This document shows, in pieces, positions 58,830 to 64,000 of a DNA stretch of 64,000 nt. The stretch comes from Pycnococcus provasolii (Eukaryota > Chlorophyta > Pseudoscourfieldiophyceae > Pseudoscourfieldiales): the NCBI GenBank assembly GCA_049487715.1, contig CP150551.1, positions 930,001 to 994,000 of the forward strand, given 5' to 3'. Below the pieces are notes generated by a model. That model did no database searches. It worked only from the letters and a program-made list of their open reading frames with translations, and was not told the DNA's origin. The number at the start of each line of letters is the position of its first letter. The stretch's first letter is position 1. The position numbers were made by a program, and so were the translations under genes.

Positions 58830-59697
58830 TTACGAGTCTCCCGCTCGTTCCAACCAGTCATCGGCACCTTTGAGCGGCGCTAGTCCAAGCTTTGCACGCT
58901 GCTCATTTGCGATAGCGATATCATTCATGATGTGCTTAGCAGACGGCGGTGGTTCCTGCGGAGCTGTTGCTGATGCATTTGTCGTCGTCTTCGGCCGTTT
59001 GAGGAAATTCAGGCGAGGACGGCCGTCACCCTCCTGCGGTGGCGCAGCAGGCTTTTTTGCTGGTGCTTCTGCTGCGACAGCGTCAGCCTCACGCTCGGCG
59101 ATGAGCTCGCGTAGGTCTTCGTCGATCAACGATACGCGCCCGACAGGACTTTGCTTCTCAAGGATGTCCACCTCTTCAAGTTGCCATCTCTTGGGCATAC
59201 GCGGCATACCCACGCCAATGCCCCCGTCCTCCTTGCAAAGTAAGTCGTCGACGACAGCGTCGACGAAACCGAGCTCGTATGTTCCGTCCGTATGCACGAT
59301 TCGCACCTTGCGCGAATCGGCGAGGAGAGGCTCGAGGTACGTGTAGATTTGCTTCGGCGCTGCAGTGAGCCGCAGGTACGTTGCGCCGAGCAGTCGCAGG
59401 TACTTGAAGTCGTCCTGCTTGATGTACTCGACGATAATTTCATGCTCCGGCTGCAGCTGCAGCAGTTTGAGCACGAGGCACATGAACCTGCTCGGCGTCT
59501 GCGCGCCTCCGTACGTTCCGCCGACGCACTCGAGCGCGACCGCCTTGTCTATGAGCGACTCTGCAGACAGTCCGAAGCACTGCTCCTTCCAGTAGCGTGC
59601 TGCGTGTATGCGGTTTCTTGAGCGGCGCAGGCAGGAGCGCCTGCGGGTCCGTGAGGTTGTGAACTGCGGACGCGAAGGCGGTGGTGCGGTTCGCCAT
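58830..59697 (-). CDS. PRPF38A: Pre-mRNA-splicing factor PRP38A, with a single-base frame break near the N-terminus
   Basis: From the ATG at 59697 the protein starts MANRTTAFASAVHNLTDPQALL, matching the MANRT.. start of PRP38A. The continuation RNRIHAARYWKEQCFGLSAESLIDKA, CVGGTYGGAQTPSRFMCLVLKLLQLQPEHEIIVEYI, DDFKYLRLLGATYLRLT and YTYLEPLLADSRKVR is also PRP38A but one base out of phase; skipping one base in the CTCCTGCCTGCGCC segment (about 59620-59640) joins the two. The C-terminus is shorter than in animals and lacks the SR-rich tail, ending in an Ala/Pro/Glu-rich segment. PRP38 is a B-complex protein needed for spliceosome activation. The break could be an assembly error, a natural frameshift or recoding. 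Divergent from the aldo-keto-reductase-like gene. Confidence 0.88.
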
Positions 59698-59742
59698 GTG
59701 GCGTGTGGGAGTGCGGCGGCGGTGGCGGAACCGGAAGGCCAC

Positions 59743-59793
59743 TAACCCCGAATTATCATGCAGGGTCGGATCCGGAATCATAAAACCCCGAAC
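59743..59793. promoter_or_regulatory. CCCCGAA motif pair in the PRP38A divergent promoter
   Basis: TAACCCCGAAT at 59743-59753 and AAACCCCGAAC at 59783-59793, same orientation, in the 164-bp gap between PRP38A and the next gene. Confidence 0.6.
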
Positions 59794-59861
59794 CTCAGGC
59801 CTCAAGTCCTATCCGGATTCAGGATATTCCTCCCCGCTCACTCCCTTCCCTCATTCCCTGT

Positions 59862-60863
59862 ATGGCCACCGTGTCGCGCCCTCGGCCTCACAGTACGAGC
59901 ACTCCACCAAAGGCGCGCGCTTGCAACACCAGGCGGTGCAGGTACAGGTGTCTCGCCATGGCCGACTCCTCCTCCGAGCCCGAACTCCCTAACTACCGCA
60001 CCCTGCGCGAACTCGGCGCGGGCTCTGGCGTCTCAGCCGTCATCATCAACGCATCCTTGTGGCCCGCGCAACCTAGTCCCGAGGCGTTCGTGGCAGCGAT
60101 TGACGGCGGCGTCACATTATTCGAGTGCTCGGAAGTGTCCCTACCGGCGCTTGCGGGGTATCTCGTGCAGTGGGCGACGTCTGATGCCGCAGCTTTGCCG
60201 GGTGCTAAGACGCCAAGCTTGGCTCTCCGTGTGAAGGTGGAAGCCACGTCAGCCAATCCCGGAGAGGCGGTCGGTGACGCCCTGGCAGCGGCGTCAGTGC
60301 GAACGTCGGGTGCAAGCGCAGCTGTCGCAGTTCTCGTTCTCGAGCTGCCATCGGACCTCACGACACCCGAGGCTCTGCGTGGGGTTGCCGCCGCCGTTGA
60401 TAAGGCCAATCTTGACGGATTCTGTCCTCTCAACGTTGGTATCGCGGGCGTTCGTAGCCCAGAAGGAGTCAAAGCGTTCGCCGATGCGCTCGTGCAGTGT
60501 AAACTGGCGACTTGGTCGGTGCCATATGGCGTAGCCTCGCCTTCCGCCGACGCTGATAAGACGCTCGAGGCGTGTGTCAACGAAGGAGTGACCCCGGTGT
60601 CCGAGTCGCCATTTCGCGGCGTTGCCGGCGCCGGCGCAGACCCCAGCATGTTTAAATTGCTGGAGCTCGTTGGCGCGATGGTTGGCGGGAAAACTGCGGC
60701 GCAGATTGCCCTTGGTTACCCCATTGCTCGAGGTGCCGCGGTGCGTGCTGATGTCACGGCTGACGATGGCAGAGGCGCGTGGGAGGCGGCTGGAGCAATG
60801 AGCGTTTCGCTTGGTGACGAGGAAATGCGCGTGTTGGAGGAGAAGGCGCGTGCTTCGTCATGA
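59862..60863 (+). CDS. Aldo-keto-reductase-like protein without recognisable active site
   Basis: A 333-residue protein whose layout resembles an aldo-keto reductase TIM barrel: RELGAGSGVSAVIINASLW at the first strand, FVAAIDGGVTLFECSEV where reductases have the (D)TAxxYG region, AVLVLELP, DKANLDGFCPLNVGIAGV, ADKTLEACVNEGVTPVSESPFRG and GGKTAAQIALGYPIARGAAV, ending LGDEEMRVLEEKARA. I cannot find the catalytic Asp-Tyr-Lys-His set: the Tyr position reads as FECSEV. It may be a non-enzymatic or divergent member. Residues 1-32 are Arg/Thr/Ser-rich, a possible transit peptide. A second ATG at 59958 would remove it. Convergent with the glutaredoxin gene. Confidence 0.68.
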   Translation: MATVSRPRPHSTSTPPKARACNTRRCRYRCLAMADSSSEPELPNYRTLRELGAGSGVSAVIINASLWPAQPSPEAFVAAIDGGVTLFECSEVSLPALAGYLVQWATSDAAALPGAKTPSLALRVKVEATSANPGEAVGDALAAASVRTSGASAAVAVLVLELPSDLTTPEALRGVAAAVDKANLDGFCPLNVGIAGVRSPEGVKAFADALVQCKLATWSVPYGVASPSADADKTLEACVNEGVTPVSESPFRGVAGAGADPSMFKLLELVGAMVGGKTAAQIALGYPIARGAAVRADVTADDGRGAWEAAGAMSVSLGDEEMRVLEEKARASS

Positions 60864-60879
60864 AAAAAAAGTTTTTTGT

Positions 60880-60911
60880 TTTTGTTTTGTTTTGTTTTGT
60901 TTTGTTTTGTA
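60880..60911 (+). repeat. (GTTTT)n microsatellite
   Basis: A short pentanucleotide run in the convergent 3' region of the aldo-keto-reductase-like and glutaredoxin genes. Confidence 0.8.
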
Positions 60912-61004
60912 ATAATGATTGAGTACAAAAAAGAAGTCGTTTCTTTTACTTTGAACACAAACACAAACGCAAAACACGAAACAAACACCATTTGTGTATG
61001 CCTT

Positions 61005-61080
61005 GAGGCGAAATGCAAGTCAGCGCGGCGCCAACGACAAAGCGTTTTCAGGGCACGCGCGTCACAGATAACTTTCATCC
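61005..61080 (-). promoter_or_regulatory. Candidate SECIS element in the glutaredoxin 3' flank
   Basis: On the minus strand, 50-125 bases after the stop, GTGAC (61065-61061) faces TGAC (61022-61019), giving the UGA/GA core of non-Watson-Crick pairs. Between them GCGCG pairs with CGCGC and GCC with GGC, and AAAA (61048-61045) falls about 12 bases after the core, at the spacing expected for the unpaired SECIS adenosines. GAAA and TTTC outside the core can pair as part of helix I. Helix I is weak in this hand fold, so the call is tentative. Confidence 0.45.
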
Positions 61081-61129
61081 ACAAAGCACACCTTCTTCTG
61101 GTTTCGTTGTATATTTATTCATCGAATGA

Positions 61130-61809
61130 TTACGCCTTTCGCACCTGAGGGCTGCACTTCTCAAGAAACTTGTCGAGGTCTCCTGAACGTGACAAAGGCA
61201 TCAGTCCACCCGCGCCGCCGTCGTTGCATCCTCCGATGAATTCCTGTTTGATTTTCAAAGTGTGTAGAATGTTAGTGCATTTGCTTGTGCGCCGTGGCTG
61301 GTTAGAGGTAGACTTACCCCAGCAACAAAGATAGCCGGCACGGACGTCCTTCCAATCTTCCCAGCAAGCTCCGCCCGGATGGCCATGCCGTCCGGGTCAG
61401 GGTTCTCTCCGGTCAACTCCATAACTGAATAAGCAAGCTGTAGGCGGTTGAGTTCCGCCTTGGCTTGCACACAGAAGGGTCAGGATGGGAAGGAGAACAT
61501 GGCGATGTCATTTTCTGCGATGAAATCCTCAAGCTTCTGCCTGACGCGATTTTCGTCGTAGTCGCCCGCCTGCTGCTTCGCGAACCACTTCTTTCCCTCG
61601 TTGATGGGCGAGTTTGACACAAACTGCGCGATGGCGTCGATGAACGGCGTGGCTCCTTTCTTGGTGACGTCTTCTGCGGATGCGCGAGGACGACACCAAG
61701 AAGAGCGACCGGACCCTAATCCCACCCTAATCCCGGGCGCGACGCGGAGGCGAGGTGCTCTGACGCTGCTGCTGCTGATGCGGCGTGGCGTACTCGTCAT
61801 GCTCTTCAT
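61130..61809 (-). CDS. Selenocysteine-type glutaredoxin (UPFC active site), likely plastid; two exons
   Basis: Exon 1 runs from the ATG at 61809 to 61318; the intron 61317-61244 (GTAAGT...AAACAG, 74 bases, phase 0) is followed by exon 2 to the TAA at 61130. Reading through one TGA at 61482-61480, the product is about 201 residues. Residues 1-45 are a Ser/Arg-rich plastid-type leader; then KLEDFIAENDIAMFSFPS, the TGA, and PFCVQAKAELNRLQLAYSV. The TGA stands exactly where glutaredoxins have the first Cys of CPFC/CPYC. Downstream text is fully typical: GRTSVPAIFVAG joined across the intron to EFIGGCNDGGAGGL, the TVP-like and GG glutathione-binding motifs. All flanking codons stay in one frame, so readthrough as selenocysteine (UPFC) is the simplest reading. 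A stop-gained pseudogene or a sequencing error are the alternatives. It is divergent (153 bases) from formate-tetrahydrofolate ligase. Confidence 0.85.
61480..61482 (-). other. In-frame TGA, predicted selenocysteine codon
   Basis: The codons around it are FSFPS-TGA-PFCVQ on the minus strand. The conserved residue at this place in glutaredoxins is the nucleophilic cysteine, the residue that selenocysteine replaces in known selenoproteins. Confidence 0.78.
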
Positions 61810-61962
61810 GAGGAGTGAGTAGGGGAACACGTGGTTGGAACCAGATCGGGGATGCGATTTCTCAGGTTTGATTTCTCCTTTCTCCCCTTCCCCTTCCCCC
61901 TCGTTCTCCTCCTCGGACCATATCCGCAACACCACGCGAGATCGCAAACACCAACTCCGATC

Positions 61963-63894
61963 ATGCCCACGTACCTCCGCCGCTTCGGCAAGGACGCCGC
62001 GCAAATAGTAGAGCCTGTCCCGTCCGACATCGACGTCGCGCAGGCTGTCGAGCCCGCGCACATCACGCAAGTCGCAACCGCCGCGGGATTCCACCCAGAC
62101 GACGTCCTGCAGCACGGACCGCACAAGGCGAAGATCGACATTGGCGCGCTGAAACGCTTCCCCGCATCCAACAAGGGAAACTACGTCGTCGTCGCCGGGA
62201 TCACGCCGACGCCGCTCGGAGAGGGAAAGTCCACCACCACGGTCGGCCTGTGCCAGGCGCTTGGCGCGCACCTCAACAAGAAGGTGATCACCGTCGTCAG
62301 GCAGCCGAGCCAGGGACCCACGTTTGGGATCAAGGGCGGCGCCGCTGGAGGTGGGTATGCGCAGGTGATTCCCATGGAGGAATTCAACCTTCACATGACG
62401 GGCGACATACACGCGATCACCGCCGCGAACAACCTCGTCAGCGCCGCGCTCGACGCGCGCATGTTCCACGAGGCGACGCAGAAGGACGAGGCGCTATACA
62501 ACAGGCTGTGCCCCGCGGACAAGGATGGCAACCGCAGGTTCAGCCCGGTGATGCTTCGCCGCCTGAAAAAGCTCGGTATAGCCAAGACGGACCCGAACGA
62601 GCTCACACCAGAGGAGCGAACGTCGTTCGCGCGACTTGACGTGGACCCGGAGAAGGTGACGTGGCGCCGCGTGCTGGACACGAACGACCGATTCCTGCGC
62701 AAAATCACCGTGGGTCAGAACCCAACCGAAAAGGGCATGGAGAGGGTGACCGGCTTCGACATCGCCGTGGCGAGCGAGATCATGGCTGTGCTTGCTCTCA
62801 CGACCAGCCTCGCGGACATGCGCGAGCGACTCGGACGCATGGTGGTGGCGACGGATCGAAGCGGCAACCCGGTGACGACGGACGACCTCGGCGTCGGCGG
62901 CGCTCTCACCGTCATGATGAAGGACACGATCCACCCCACGCTCATGCAGACGCTCGAGGGAACGCCCGTGCTCGTGCACGCAGGGCCCTTCGCGAACATC
63001 GCGCACGGAAACAGCTCGATCGTCGCGGATCAGATTGCGCTCAGGGCTGTGGGCAACGACGGATATGTCGTCACCGAGGCTGGCTTCGGCGCGGACATTG
63101 GAATGGAGAAGTTCTGCAACATCAAGTGCAGGTACAGCGGCATCGATCCAGACTGCGCGGTGATCGTTGCGACGGTGCGTGCGTTGAAGATGCACGGCGG
63201 CGGCCCACCCGTCGTCGCGGGTAAGGCTCTCGACCACGCGTACAAGAGCGAGAATGTCGAGCTGGCCTCGCGCGGGACATGCAACCTCGTGCGCCACATC
63301 GAGAACGCGCGCGGATTTGGCATCCCCGTGGTGGTGGCCCTCAACCGCTTCGCGACCGACACGGAGGCTGAGCTTGCGGCGGTGAAGGCTGCCGCATTGG
63401 CGGCTGGTGCGTCGGACTGCGTGGTGTGCGAGCACCATGCCAAGGGCGGCGCTGGAGCGGCGGACCTCGGCAATGTGGTGGCTCGCGTTTGCGAGGAAGC
63501 ACGCAAGGGACCGAGCACCTTCAAGTTCACGTACCCAGTTGAGCAGAGCCTGAAGGAGAAGATTGAGGCGATCGCGACGAAGATCTACGGAGCTTCGGGA
63601 GTATCGTACAGCGCGCTGGCGGAGGAGAAGATTGCGCTATTCACGAAGCAGGGCTTTGGAAACCTGCCCATCTGCATGGCGAAAACGCAGTACAGCTTCA
63701 GTCACGATGCTACTCTCAAGGGTGCTCCGGTGGGATTCACGCTTCCTGTGAACGACGTGCGCTGCAGTGCCGGCGCAGGTTTCATCTACCCTTTGATTGG
63801 TGACATGCCCACGATCCCTGGGCTGCCGACACGACCTGCGTACTACGAGATTGACATTGACATGGAAACGGGCAAGGTGCTTGGCCTGAGCTAG
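61963..63894 (+). CDS. FTHFS: Formate-tetrahydrofolate ligase (10-formyl-THF synthetase)
   Basis: A 643-residue monofunctional enzyme that makes 10-formyl-THF from formate, THF and ATP in one-carbon metabolism. Seen: [26 protein letters not shown] (ATP loop), [123 protein letters not shown], and a C-terminal [23 protein letters not shown]. The length is close to plant and bacterial monofunctional forms (about 560-640), so no dehydrogenase/cyclohydrolase domain is attached. The ATG at 61963 gives a normal N-terminus; an in-frame ATG at 61852 would add a hydrophobic 37-residue leader and cannot be excluded. Confidence 0.96.
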   Translation: MPTYLRRFGKDAAQIVEPVPSDIDVAQAVEPAHITQVATAAGFHPDDVLQHGPHKAKIDIGALKRFPASNKGNYVVVAGITPTPLGEGKSTTTVGLCQALGAHLNKKVITVVRQPSQGPTFGIKGGAAGGGYAQVIPMEEFNLHMTGDIHAITAANNLVSAALDARMFHEATQKDEALYNRLCPADKDGNRRFSPVMLRRLKKLGIAKTDPNELTPEERTSFARLDVDPEKVTWRRVLDTNDRFLRKITVGQNPTEKGMERVTGFDIAVASEIMAVLALTTSLADMRERLGRMVVATDRSGNPVTTDDLGVGGALTVMMKDTIHPTLMQTLEGTPVLVHAGPFANIAHGNSSIVADQIALRAVGNDGYVVTEAGFGADIGMEKFCNIKCRYSGIDPDCAVIVATVRALKMHGGGPPVVAGKALDHAYKSENVELASRGTCNLVRHIENARGFGIPVVVALNRFATDTEAELAAVKAAALAAGASDCVVCEHHAKGGAGAADLGNVVARVCEEARKGPSTFKFTYPVEQSLKEKIEAIATKIYGASGVSYSALAEEKIALFTKQGFGNLPICMAKTQYSFSHDATLKGAPVGFTLPVNDVRCSAGAGFIYPLIGDMPTIPGLPTRPAYYEIDIDMETGKVLGLS

Positions 63895-64000
63895 GTGAGG
63901 TGCTTAAACACACACACACACATATCATATCTACCCATGCTTATTAGTTTGGAATACGAAAGTGTTACAGAAAAGGACTTGGCATTGAAAACGAATCGGA
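63895..64000. other. 3' flank at the right edge
   Basis: A short (CA)n stretch at about 63909-63922, then AT-rich sequence. I see no gene. Confidence 0.5.

Noticed and set aside
61483-61809. Glutaredoxin as two unrelated short genes split by the TGA
   Set aside because: The two halves are one conserved fold in the same frame, joined exactly at the active-site position.
61810-62469. Extension of the glutaredoxin frame by 220 codons
   Set aside because: This part is antisense to formate-tetrahydrofolate ligase; the predicted transit peptide begins at the ATG at 61809.

Overview
This is nuclear DNA from a compact, GC-rich eukaryotic genome: about 30 protein genes in 64 kb, almost all intronless, on both strands, often tail-to-tail with under 100 bases between stops or head-to-head with 150-450 bases between starts. 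A plastid ORANGE (OR) protein, a plant-type chorismate mutase, an RH22-like DEAD-box helicase, an SRFR1/TTC13 protein and a GT29 sialyltransferase-like protein point to the green lineage. Flagellar or basal-body type genes (TTLL1, CDKL5-like kinase, WW/IQ CEP164-like protein) suggest a prasinophyte-like green alga that makes, or recently made, a flagellum. The species is not fixed by the sequence.

Layout. 1-15 kb: DEAD-box helicase (cut by the left edge), SF3B6, CDKL5-like kinase, RAB6, TTLL1, an RMDN-like protein and a large WW/IQ protein; four of these relate to microtubules or cilia. 15-24 kb: GT29 glycosyltransferase, OR, a RING protein, an unknown protein, an F-box/kelch protein and an MRG15/EAF3 homologue. 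24.3-27.1 kb: a complete Mutator-like (MULE) transposon with perfect 69-bp terminal inverted repeats and a 9-bp target duplication, just upstream of a J-domain/WD40 gene. 27-40 kb: ERA GTPase, a sulfotransferase and a possible 2OG-oxygenase (both type II membrane proteins), mitochondrial-type ferredoxin, organellar bS18, TRAPPC3 and a PAN-like secreted protein. 40-50.5 kb: a giant chromatin-reader gene of about 3,500 codons. 50.6-64 kb: SRFR1/TTC13, PRA1, chorismate mutase, ABCG transporter, PRP38A, a degenerate aldo-keto reductase, a selenocysteine-type glutaredoxin and formate-tetrahydrofolate ligase.

The most notable signals are: (1) a predicted plastid glutaredoxin whose first active-site cysteine codon is an in-frame TGA (UPFC), with a SECIS-like hairpin in its 3' flank; (2) two promoter motifs that divide the start regions between them, a TTAGGG telomere-like repeat and an AACCCCGAA(T/C) element often arranged as a palindrome; (3) the young-looking MULE; (4) a dispersed repeat in two tail-to-tail intergenic regions; (5) single-base frame breaks in two otherwise well conserved genes. 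Introns are rare: one clear (glutaredoxin) and one inferred (ABCG).
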